This document shows, one piece after another, positions 15,413 through 22,625 of a stretch of DNA of 27,259 nt. Both the position numbers and the translations under genes were made by a program. The DNA lies in contig JAEYRD010000125.1 in NCBI GenBank assembly GCA_023435725.1, positions 1-27,259 of the forward strand. Direction: 5' to 3'. The notes under the pieces are model-generated. The model saw nothing but the letters and a program-made list of their open reading frames with translations. It searched no databases and was not told the origin of the DNA. Numbering within the stretch: position 1 is the stretch's first letter; every line of letters begins with the position of its first letter. This DNA comes from Pseudomonadota bacterium (GTDB lineage Bacteria > Pseudomonadota > Alphaproteobacteria > Rhizobiales > Xanthobacteraceae).

Positions 15413-16948
15413 GTGGACCTCTGTAGTCTGATCGATCGCAACGCGGCGTTTGCGCCAGACAAGACGGCCATCGCCTTCGAGGGGCAGCGGCTGAGCTACG
15501 CCGCATTCGCCGCGCGAATCGAGCAGACCGCCACTGCCTTGAAGCAAGAATTTCGCGTCGGCCGCGGCGACCGCGTCGCGATCCTGAGCCTCAATCGGCC
15601 GGACTATCTGGTTCTGCTCTATGCATGCGCGCGGCTTGGCGCAATGCTGGTGCCGCTGAACTGGCGATTGGCCGTCGCCGAGCAGCTCTTCATTCTCACC
15701 GATGCCGGGGCCAAAGTGCTGGTGCTCGAGCAGGCGTTTGAGGCAATTCTTCCAGAGCTTGCGCGGACCTCGCCCGGGACTGCCGTTGTCGGCCTTGATT
15801 TCGAACTGTCGGGTGGCATCGCATTCGAGACCTTGCTGGTGCGCGGCGACGGCAGTAGCCAAAATCCGCACACCGACCTCTCCTGCCCGCTCCTCGTTGT
15901 CTACACGTCAGGAACGACGGGACGGCCAAAGGGCGCGGTGCTCCGTCAGGAGGCGGTGTTCTGGAACGGCGTCATGAGCCAGCACATGCATAACATGACG
16001 TCCGACGATCATGTGCTGACAGTGCTGCCATTCTTCCATGTCGGCGGCCTCAACATCCAGACCACGCCGGCGCTCCAGATCGGTGCGACTGTCACGATTC
16101 ATGCCCGCTTCGCACCGGATACTGCGCTCGCGGCCATCGAGCGGCAACGGCCGACACTGACCGTGATGGTTCCGGCAATCATACAGGCCGTAAGCGAGCA
16201 CCCGACCTGGGCCAGGACCGACCTCTCGTCGCTAAAGGCCGTCGCCACCGGCTCAACCATCGTGCCGCCGCACCTGATCGACCGCTTCGTCGCGCGCGGC
16301 GTTCCGGTGCTGCAGGTCTACGGCTCGACGGAAACCTGCCCCATTGCAATCTACACACGGCTCGGGGGCGATCTGTCGCGTACCGGATCGACCGGACTTG
16401 CGGGTCTGTGCTGCGAGGCAAAGGTGATCGATCAAGCCGGCACCGAAGTACCCGCAGGCACGCCGGGCGAGATCGCGGTCCGCGGCCCCAACGTGTTCTT
16501 CGAATATTGGGGCAACACGGACGCCACACGCGATGCACTGCACGACGGCTGGTATCGTACCGGCGATATCGGCCTGTGCGACGCGGACGGCTATTTCTGG
16601 GTCCGCGACCGCAAGAAGAACATGATCATTTCCGGGGGCGAGAACGTTTATCCGGCCGAGGTCGAACGGGTCCTGCTCGGACATCCTGACGTCAGCGAAT
16701 GCGCCGTGATCGGCCGGCCGGATCCGCGGTGGGACGAAGTGCCCGTTGCCTATGTCATCCAGCGGTCAGGATGCCGGCTCGAAGCGGACGAACTGAGAGT
16801 ACACCTCCAGGCGCAGCTCGCGCGATACAAGGTTCCGCGCGACATCGTCTTCGTCACGGACCTGCCGCGCACGGCGCTGGGCAAGGTCCAGCATTTCCTG
16901 CTGAAGCAGCTCGATGCGCAGTCGCGCGCGCAAGGAGAAGCATCTTGA
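15413..16948 (+). CDS. Acyl-CoA synthetase (AMP-forming), second ligase of the cluster
   Basis: A ligase of about 511 residues of the long-/medium-chain acyl-CoA synthetase group. The ATP loop YTSGTTGRPKGA is near residue 165, YGSTET near 305, DGWYRTGD near 380 and the C-terminal lysine in RTALGKVQ near 490. It belongs to a different subfamily from the 2-aminobenzoate-CoA ligase, so it likely activates an aliphatic or alicyclic acid, perhaps re-activating a free acid released by the upstream hydrolase. Two starts are possible: GTG at 15413, used here because the conserved part begins at once, and TTG at 15407, which overlaps the previous stop (TTGA). Neither has a good ribosome binding site, which suggests translational coupling. 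Confidence 0.86.
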   Translation: MDLCSLIDRNAAFAPDKTAIAFEGQRLSYAAFAARIEQTATALKQEFRVGRGDRVAILSLNRPDYLVLLYACARLGAMLVPLNWRLAVAEQLFILTDAGAKVLVLEQAFEAILPELARTSPGTAVVGLDFELSGGIAFETLLVRGDGSSQNPHTDLSCPLLVVYTSGTTGRPKGAVLRQEAVFWNGVMSQHMHNMTSDDHVLTVLPFFHVGGLNIQTTPALQIGATVTIHARFAPDTALAAIERQRPTLTVMVPAIIQAVSEHPTWARTDLSSLKAVATGSTIVPPHLIDRFVARGVPVLQVYGSTETCPIAIYTRLGGDLSRTGSTGLAGLCCEAKVIDQAGTEVPAGTPGEIAVRGPNVFFEYWGNTDATRDALHDGWYRTGDIGLCDADGYFWVRDRKKNMIISGGENVYPAEVERVLLGHPDVSECAVIGRPDPRWDEVPVAYVIQRSGCRLEADELRVHLQAQLARYKVPRDIVFVTDLPRTALGKVQHFLLKQLDAQSRAQGEAS

Positions 16949-18033
16949 AGATTGCGGTTCTGGGTGGAGGAAACGGCTCTTTCGCGGCCGCAGGCGACTT
17001 TGCGCTATCGGGGCATGAGGTCCGGCTCTGGCGCCGCAACGCTGATCAGGTGGCAGCGCATCGCGCGGCCGGCTCGCGCATTCTGGTGAAAGATCATAAC
17101 GGTCGTCACGACACGCAACTGGCATTGGTCACGACCGATATGGCTGAGGCCGTCAGCGATGCCGAGTTGATCCTGTGCCCCGCCCCCGCCTTCGCACAGC
17201 CGGACATAGCTCGCTCGCTTGCTCCGCATCTGCGGGACGGACACGTCGTGTTTCTGCCGCCTGCCACATTCGGCTCCATGATCTTCGCCCAAGCCGCGCG
17301 GGATGCCGGCAACCACGCCAGGACAAGCTTTGCGGAGACCGGGACGTTGCCCTGGTTGACCCGCAAGCACGGACCATTCGAGGTCGCGATCACCATCCGA
17401 GCCAAGCGGCTCCCGGTCGGCGTATTCCCGCTCGACCAGGCACCGCACGCGCTCGAAGTCATCAGACGCGCTTTCCCTGATGCGATCGAGCCCTGTGGGG
17501 ACGCGCTATCCGGTGCGCTGATGAACGCGGGCCCCATCATCCATCCACCACTGGTCGTGATGAATGCGGGGCCGATCGAGCATTTTGAAAAGTGGGACAT
17601 CCACAAGGAGGGCACGCAGGCTGCGATCCGCCGGGTGACCGACGCGCTCGACGCCGAGCGGATCGCGGTGCGCGAGGCGCTCGGATACGGCGCGCCGCAT
17701 TTCCCGCTTGCTCACCACTATGCCAAAGAGGGCGAGATCTGGATGTATGGCCGCGGCTCGCATGACCGCCTGACCGACTCCGGCGACTGGCGTGAACGCA
17801 TCGTGCTGACCGAGCACCGATACATGCGCGAAGACTTGCGACTTGGGTTGTCGCTGCTGGTCTCCGTCGCCTCCCTGGCCGGCGTGGACACGCCGCTTGC
17901 GAAGGCTTTCCTGGCCATTGGTGGCGCAATCTGCGGCGAGGATTTTGCGCAAGGCGGCCGAACGCTCGAGGCGCTGGGACTAGGCAATCTCGGCAAGGCC
18001 GAACTGCAGGCGATCCTTCGCAAGGGATTTTGA
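16945..18033 (+). CDS. NAD(P)-dependent opine/octopine-dehydrogenase-like protein
   Basis: A 362-residue member of the opine (octopine/nopaline) dehydrogenase family. The Rossmann loop GGGNGSFAAAG is at 7-17, and the helical domain contains NAGPIIHPP with the expected catalytic His200 and a second NAGP at 207-210. RYMREDLRLGL (about 292-302) is also typical. The start is a TTG at 16945: it has a perfect AAGGAG seven bases upstream, and the Rossmann fold begins at once. The TTG overlaps the TGA of the ligase. Opine enzymes join or split an amino acid and an oxoacid by reductive amination, so a C-N bond step on an amino-bearing intermediate is conceivable here. Substrate is unknown. Confidence 0.85.
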   Translation: MKIAVLGGGNGSFAAAGDFALSGHEVRLWRRNADQVAAHRAAGSRILVKDHNGRHDTQLALVTTDMAEAVSDAELILCPAPAFAQPDIARSLAPHLRDGHVVFLPPATFGSMIFAQAARDAGNHARTSFAETGTLPWLTRKHGPFEVAITIRAKRLPVGVFPLDQAPHALEVIRRAFPDAIEPCGDALSGALMNAGPIIHPPLVVMNAGPIEHFEKWDIHKEGTQAAIRRVTDALDAERIAVREALGYGAPHFPLAHHYAKEGEIWMYGRGSHDRLTDSGDWRERIVLTEHRYMREDLRLGLSLLVSVASLAGVDTPLAKAFLAIGGAICGEDFAQGGRTLEALGLGNLGKAELQAILRKGF

Positions 18034-18036
18034 CCA

Positions 18037-19029
18037 ATGAACAGCCGCGCGAACATCGCCTGTCTCGGAGCTGGCCGCATGGGGCGCGGCATCGCCGTGG
18101 CGTTCGCCTATGCGGGGCACAGAGTCGCCATGATCGACGTCAAGGCGCGTTCTGAGGAGGATTTCACCAGGCTGGAAGCGGACGCGCTCGGCGAGGTCAG
18201 GAAGACCTTCGCCAGCCTGTCAAACCTGGGGCTGCTGTCCGAGGCAGATGTGGGCCCGCTCATCGCGCGGGTCTCGGTTGTGCCGGCCAGACAGAGCAGC
18301 GCAGCTCTTTCCGACGCGGGAATTGTTTTCGAAGGCGTTCCGGAGGTCGTCGAGCTCAAACGCGAGGTGCTGGCGTCCGCATCAAGGCAAGTCGGCCCGG
18401 ACACGATCATTGCATCGACCACGTCGACCATCCTTGTCGACGATCTCTCCGGCGCGATCGTGAACCCCCGCCGCTTCCTCAACGTGCACTGGCTCAATCC
18501 GGCTTATCTGATTCCGCTGGTCGAGGTTTCGCCCGGCAAGGCTACCGACCCCGCCATCATCGACGAGGTCAAGGCGCTGCTCGAAGGCATCGGCAAGGTG
18601 CCCGTCGTCTGCGCGGCAACACCAGGGTTCATCGTCCCCCGCATCCAGGCACTGGCGATGAATGAAGCCGCGCGCATGGTCGAGGAAGGCGTCGCCAGCG
18701 CGGAAGAGATCGACAAGGCGATCCGCTACGGTTTCGGCTTCCGCTACGCCGTGCTTGGACTGCTCGAGTTCATCGACTGGGGTGGCGGCGACATCCTGTA
18801 TTATGCCAGCCGCTATCTCGAGGGCGCGCTCGGCAGCGAGCGCTATCGCGCGCCCGACGTGATTTCAAAGAACATGCATGAAGGCCGTATCGGCCTGCGA
18901 ACGGGCGCAGGCTTCCTCGACTATTCCGGCCTTGACGTCGACGCTTATCGCGCAAAACGGCTCCAGGCCATGGTCGACCTGCTTCGGCACTTCGACCTGG
19001 CTCGCCCGCCGGTGCTCGACCGCAACTAG
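18037..19029 (+). CDS. 3-hydroxyacyl-CoA dehydrogenase (3-hydroxybutyryl-CoA dehydrogenase-like)
   Basis: A 330-residue NAD-dependent dehydrogenase. GAGRMGRG (11-18) binds NAD. His151 in NVHWLNP and Glu163 in LVEV form the catalytic pair. In the family block PGFIVNR the asparagine is replaced by proline (Pro201 in PGFIVPR), a change I associate with a subgroup near lambda-crystallin/gulonate dehydrogenase-like enzymes. It would oxidise a 3-hydroxyacyl-CoA late in the ring-fission pathway. The ATG, three bases after the previous stop, has AAGGGA eight bases upstream. It is last in the plus-strand operon, and its TAG stop shares CTAG with the stop of the convergent gene. Confidence 0.88.
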   Translation: MNSRANIACLGAGRMGRGIAVAFAYAGHRVAMIDVKARSEEDFTRLEADALGEVRKTFASLSNLGLLSEADVGPLIARVSVVPARQSSAALSDAGIVFEGVPEVVELKREVLASASRQVGPDTIIASTTSTILVDDLSGAIVNPRRFLNVHWLNPAYLIPLVEVSPGKATDPAIIDEVKALLEGIGKVPVVCAATPGFIVPRIQALAMNEAARMVEEGVASAEEIDKAIRYGFGFRYAVLGLLEFIDWGGGDILYYASRYLEGALGSERYRAPDVISKNMHEGRIGLRTGAGFLDYSGLDVDAYRAKRLQAMVDLLRHFDLARPPVLDRN

Positions 19030-20072
19030 CCGAAGAGGTCCTGCAGCACGCCTTCCCGCACCACCGCAACGCCATCGAGCTCGATGGTCGTCCCCATCAT
19101 CGGCAGATCGAAATGGCCCGCTGTGTAGCGGCCGGCGAATTCGTTCGCGCCGGTCGAGAACAGGAAGTTGCCGGAGACGGCACGAATCTCCGTGCCGTTG
19201 GTGTCGCGCTGATCATACATCGAGAGCGCCTCGTAGCGCGCGCCCGGGTTCATGCCGAAGCCGACATGCGACACCGCGTAGGCCTCTCGATCGCCCCAGG
19301 CTGCGAGATAGGCGCGCATCATCGCCGCATCCGTACCCTCGCCTTCCAACTCGACGACGTAATCGTCCTTCAGCGTCATCTTCACCGGCGACGCAAGGTA
19401 GCGCTTGAAGGTAAGGTTGATGTCGCCCGGCGCCATCACCAGCGTGCCGTTTATCGTTCCGCTCTTGGGAAAGCTGACGACGATGCCGCCCGGCCAGTGC
19501 GCGAGCGTGCCTGGCTTGTCGGTCCAGCCCCATACGCCGACCGTTGAAGCTCCAACCATATCCACATCGAGCGCCGTACCGGCCTTCGAAGTCACGCGCA
19601 TCCGCTTGGTCCCGCGCAGCATCTTTGCCGCAGCACGAACACGCTTCTCCAGTGCCGGATCCGGCACCATGCGCTCCAACGCCTCAGGATGCTCGTTGGA
19701 AATCACCAGAATTCGCGCGCCGGCCTTAAGGATCTCCGGCGTCTCCACCGCATGCATCAGGCCCTCGATGGTGCAATCCACCACAAAGCCGGCCTGCTGA
19801 AGTGCAGTGATGACTGGACCAAGTCGCTGGATCGCCTCGCTCGCTCCTGTCGAGCGAACCGGCACAACGTGGCGATTGCGCGGGGTCGGCATCACCACAT
19901 GAAATGGCCGCGCGCCCATGCGCAGCAGCGCGAGTTCTGCCAGATGAACATTCAACGCACGCGATTGCGTTTCCGAGAGGATCGCCGCGGTATCGCCGGC
20001 CTTGACGGCGCATCGCTCGAAAATCTCGCAAAACGCGTCGATCCATTTTGCTTCGATGCGATCAGCCTGCAT
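19026..20072 (-). CDS. NicX-like protein (2,5-dihydroxypyridine 5,6-dioxygenase / M29-like family)
   Basis: A 348-residue protein matching the size of Pseudomonas NicX (about 350), the Fe(II) extradiol-type dioxygenase that opens 2,5-dihydroxypyridine. His269 in AVSHVGFG and His320 and Asp322 in GHFDLP match in order, and nearly in spacing, the metal ligands proposed for NicX. Such proteins are often labelled leucyl aminopeptidase (M29) from distant fold similarity. GGGAG seven bases before the ATG at 20072 supports the start. It is the last gene of the ABC-transport operon, 36 bases after the permease. No nicotinate hydroxylases, nicD, nicE or nicF are seen, so the substrate may be another hydroxylated N-heterocycle or aminophenol. 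A ring-cleaving role is inferred from the residues. Confidence 0.75.
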   Translation of the reverse strand: MQADRIEAKWIDAFCEIFERCAVKAGDTAAILSETQSRALNVHLAELALLRMGARPFHVVMPTPRNRHVVPVRSTGASEAIQRLGPVITALQQAGFVVDCTIEGLMHAVETPEILKAGARILVISNEHPEALERMVPDPALEKRVRAAAKMLRGTKRMRVTSKAGTALDVDMVGASTVGVWGWTDKPGTLAHWPGGIVVSFPKSGTINGTLVMAPGDINLTFKRYLASPVKMTLKDDYVVELEGEGTDAAMMRAYLAAWGDREAYAVSHVGFGMNPGARYEALSMYDQRDTNGTEIRAVSGNFLFSTGANEFAGRYTAGHFDLPMMGTTIELDGVAVVREGVLQDLFG

Positions 20073-20108
20073 GATTCACTCCCGGTATCGTGGTTTCTTG
20101 TTAGTTCG

Positions 20109-20876
20109 TTACGTCTCGGGGAAGCCCCGAAGCAGATATGATCGCACGGCTCCCAACAGGCCATTCAGGATCAAGCCCAGCAGCGAGATCGTGATCAGTG
20201 GCACGAACATGTCCACGGCCTGAAAGGTCCGGGCCGCTGTGACCAAGGCATGGCCCAATCCATCCGTCGACGTGATCATCTCGGCCAAAAACACCACGAT
20301 GCAGGAAATGACAAGACCGATCCGGCAGCCGGTCAGAATTGACGGCATCGCCGCGGGCAACACCACCTTGAAGAGGATTTCGTAGCGTGGCGTTCCCGCC
20401 GCCATGGCCGACCAGATCAGCTTCTGCTCGACGGTCGACGCGCCGTAGTAGGTGGACAGCAGAATGGGAAAGAGTGCGTCCGCCGCCACCAGCGTGATCT
20501 TCGATCCGTGGCCGAAACCCAGCAGCAGCAGGAGTGCCGGATAGAGTGCAACCTTTGGCAGCGGCGCCAAGACGCGCACGATCGGCCGAACCACGGCATT
20601 GATCGCAGGGCTGGCGGCGGCCGCAATGCCAATGCCGACGCCGAGCACCACCGCGATCGCAAAACCGGCGAACAGCCGGGTCAGGGTCGCCGCGATCTCC
20701 TGCTGAAACGTCCATGTCACAAGTTGCTGAAGCAACCGCCCGAAGACGACTCCGGGCGGCGGCAACAAGACGGCAGGCGCAAGGCCTGACGAGACGAGGC
20801 CCTGCCACACCGCGATCACCAGCACGATCGGCGCGATCCCAAGAATGACGTTTACTGAGAGAAGTCGCGATATCAT
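20109..20876 (-). CDS. ABC transporter permease, nitrate/sulfonate/taurine type (second permease)
   Basis: A 255-residue SsuC/TauC-type inner-membrane permease with about six hydrophobic segments. The EAA loop region VEQKLIWSAMAAGTPRYEI contacts the ATPase and is followed by VVLPAAMPSILTG. The frame is open further upstream, to 21203, but the ATG at 20876 begins the first membrane segment (after MISRLLSV) and overlaps the stop of the previous permease as ATGA. It pairs with the other permease as a heterodimer, as the two differ in sequence. Substrate cannot be told. Confidence 0.9.
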   Translation of the reverse strand: MISRLLSVNVILGIAPIVLVIAVWQGLVSSGLAPAVLLPPPGVVFGRLLQQLVTWTFQQEIAATLTRLFAGFAIAVVLGVGIGIAAAASPAINAVVRPIVRVLAPLPKVALYPALLLLLGFGHGSKITLVAADALFPILLSTYYGASTVEQKLIWSAMAAGTPRYEILFKVVLPAAMPSILTGCRIGLVISCIVVFLAEMITSTDGLGHALVTAARTFQAVDMFVPLITISLLGLILNGLLGAVRSYLLRGFPET

Positions 20877-21658
20877 GAGAAGCTCAGCGGCATGTCGAAC
20901 TGAGGCTCGGACCACCGGACGAGCCTGGCTCGGATTCGCTCGAAGATCGCATCGAGGCAGATCCCCATGGCCCCCACGATGATGATCATCGCAAACACAG
21001 TGTCGTATTGGCCCATGTCGAGCGCGTTGAAGAGGATGTTCCCGGCCCCGGACTGGCGTGCGATCATCTCGCTGGTGATCATCGTGATCAGCGCCAGCAC
21101 CAGCCCGGTACGGCACCCGGTCAGGATCTCCGGCAGGGCCGCAGGCAATACGATCCGCACCAGGCGTTGCGCAGCCGAAAGGCCCATCGCCGCGCCGGAC
21201 CACAGCATCTTCTCTTCAACTGCCTTGGCACCCTCGAAGCTGTGATAGATCACCGGCAGGCTGACGCCGAGGAAGATCACCAACGTCTTCGTGATGTCGC
21301 CGACGCCCAGCCACAGCATGATGATGGGCATCAGGGCGGCTTTCGGCACCGGATAGATCACCATCAGGAGCGGATTGAAGAAGGCCGCGACCGCCCGGCT
21401 GCGCCCCATCAAAAGGCCGAGTGGAATCGAAACGAGCACGGCTATGCCGAACCCGATCGCCATGCGGCGGAGCGAGGCCAGGATGTTGATCAGCGATTCC
21501 TTGTCACCAAGGATGTCCGGGATCGCGCGGATCGCCTCGATCGCCGTTGGAAAGCTGTCATTCTTCAGCGCGAGCGACACGACCTGCCACGTCGCCAGCA
21601 GTCCGATGCAAGCCAGCACCGGGGCAGCGCGTCTGGTCAAGGCAGCCGCCGACATCAT
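20873..21658 (-). CDS. ABC transporter permease, nitrate/sulfonate/taurine type (first permease)
   Basis: A 261-residue SsuC/TauC-type permease with about six membrane segments and the EAA loop VEEKMLWSGAAMGLSAAQ followed by IVLPAALPEILTG. Its ATG overlaps the stop of the ATPase gene (ATGA at 21658-21655), and its own stop overlaps the next permease start. This indicates strict translational coupling and equal production of the three core transporter subunits. Two ATGs stand in tandem at the start; the first is used. Confidence 0.9.
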   Translation of the reverse strand: MMSAAALTRRAAPVLACIGLLATWQVVSLALKNDSFPTAIEAIRAIPDILGDKESLINILASLRRMAIGFGIAVLVSIPLGLLMGRSRAVAAFFNPLLMVIYPVPKAALMPIIMLWLGVGDITKTLVIFLGVSLPVIYHSFEGAKAVEEKMLWSGAAMGLSAAQRLVRIVLPAALPEILTGCRTGLVLALITMITSEMIARQSGAGNILFNALDMGQYDTVFAMIIIVGAMGICLDAIFERIRARLVRWSEPQFDMPLSFS

Positions 21659-22500
21659 GAGGGAGATCCGGTTTCGTCGTTCTCATCGAACATGCGCTCG
21701 ATATCAACGACGTATTTTTGGTAGCGCGGATCGAGCAGAAGCTCGTTGCGGCGGCGCGGTCGCGGCAGATCGATGTCGATGACCTGCCGGATGCGGCCGG
21801 GAGATTTCGACATCATCACGACCTTGTCCGACAGGAAGACAGCCTCGTCGACCGAGTGGGTGACGAACAGCACCGTCTTCCGGTCACGCTCCCAGATGTT
21901 CAGGAGATCGTTCTGCAAGCGCGTCCGGGTGTGAGCATCGAGCGCGCCGAACGGTTCGTCCATCAACAGGACCTCAGGATGGTAGGCGAGCGTTCGCGCC
22001 AAAGCGACGCGCTGCTTCATGCCGCCCGAAAGTTCCTTGGGATAGAAGTTCTCGTAGCCTTTGAGCCCGACCATCTCGATCAAGGCCCGGCTCTGCGCTT
22101 CGGCCTCGGTGGCGCGCACGCCTTGCTGTCGCGGGCCATACATCACATTGCCCAGCACAGTCTTCCACGGAAACAGTGCAAATTCCTGGAACACGGGTCC
22201 GCGATCCGGACCTGGCCCCGCGATCGCCTGCCCCTTCATCTTCGCTGCGCCGCTGGTCGGGTTGACGAACCCCCCGACGATGTAAAGCAATGTCGACTTG
22301 CCGCAACCGGACGGACCGAGGATGGAGACGAAGGCTCCTTCTTCGATCGTCAGCGAGATGTCTGAAAGCGCCAAATGATCCTTGCGCGTCGAGGTCTGAA
22401 AAACCTGCGAGACGCGGTCGATCTCGATAATCGCGGAAGCCGGCTTTTGCGATGCCACCGGTCTCACCCATTCAGTCGATCTCGAAGGCACTACCTTCAT
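21655..22500 (-). CDS. ABC transporter ATP-binding protein, nitrate/sulfonate/taurine type
   Basis: An ATPase of about 281 residues, counted from the ATG at 22500. Walker A GPSGCGKST is at 62-70, the Q-loop VFQEFALFPW from 103, signature LSGGMKQR at 157-164, Walker B LLMDEP at 178-183 and the switch His215. It energises uptake through the two permeases that follow. Another ATG exists at 22527, but neither has a strong ribosome binding site; the shorter form is used because the added residues look unlike coding sequence. The 125 bases between it and the upstream dehydratase gene show no gene or clear signal. Confidence 0.92.
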   Translation of the reverse strand: MKVVPSRSTEWVRPVASQKPASAIIEIDRVSQVFQTSTRKDHLALSDISLTIEEGAFVSILGPSGCGKSTLLYIVGGFVNPTSGAAKMKGQAIAGPGPDRGPVFQEFALFPWKTVLGNVMYGPRQQGVRATEAEAQSRALIEMVGLKGYENFYPKELSGGMKQRVALARTLAYHPEVLLMDEPFGALDAHTRTRLQNDLLNIWERDRKTVLFVTHSVDEAVFLSDKVVMMSKSPGRIRQVIDIDLPRPRRRNELLLDPRYQKYVVDIERMFDENDETGSPS

Positions 22501-22625
22501 CCCGTCTCTCGCTTCGCACACGCGCACACGTCGCTTCGCTAACCTGCTGAAAGTCCTCCCTCAGCTGCACGAGCTTAGCAAGAAACTTGCCAGACCACCG
22601 GCTGCTTCCATACGGGTGCGGCGCG

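Noticed and set aside
16699..16944. Upstream extension of the opine-dehydrogenase-like gene
   Set aside because: It lies in another frame of the ligase gene. The TTG at 16945 has a perfect AAGGAG and begins the Rossmann fold.
20877..21203. Upstream extension of the second permease (to 364 codons)
   Set aside because: The extra part is another frame of the first permease. The ATG at 20876 forms the classical ATGA overlap and starts the first membrane segment.
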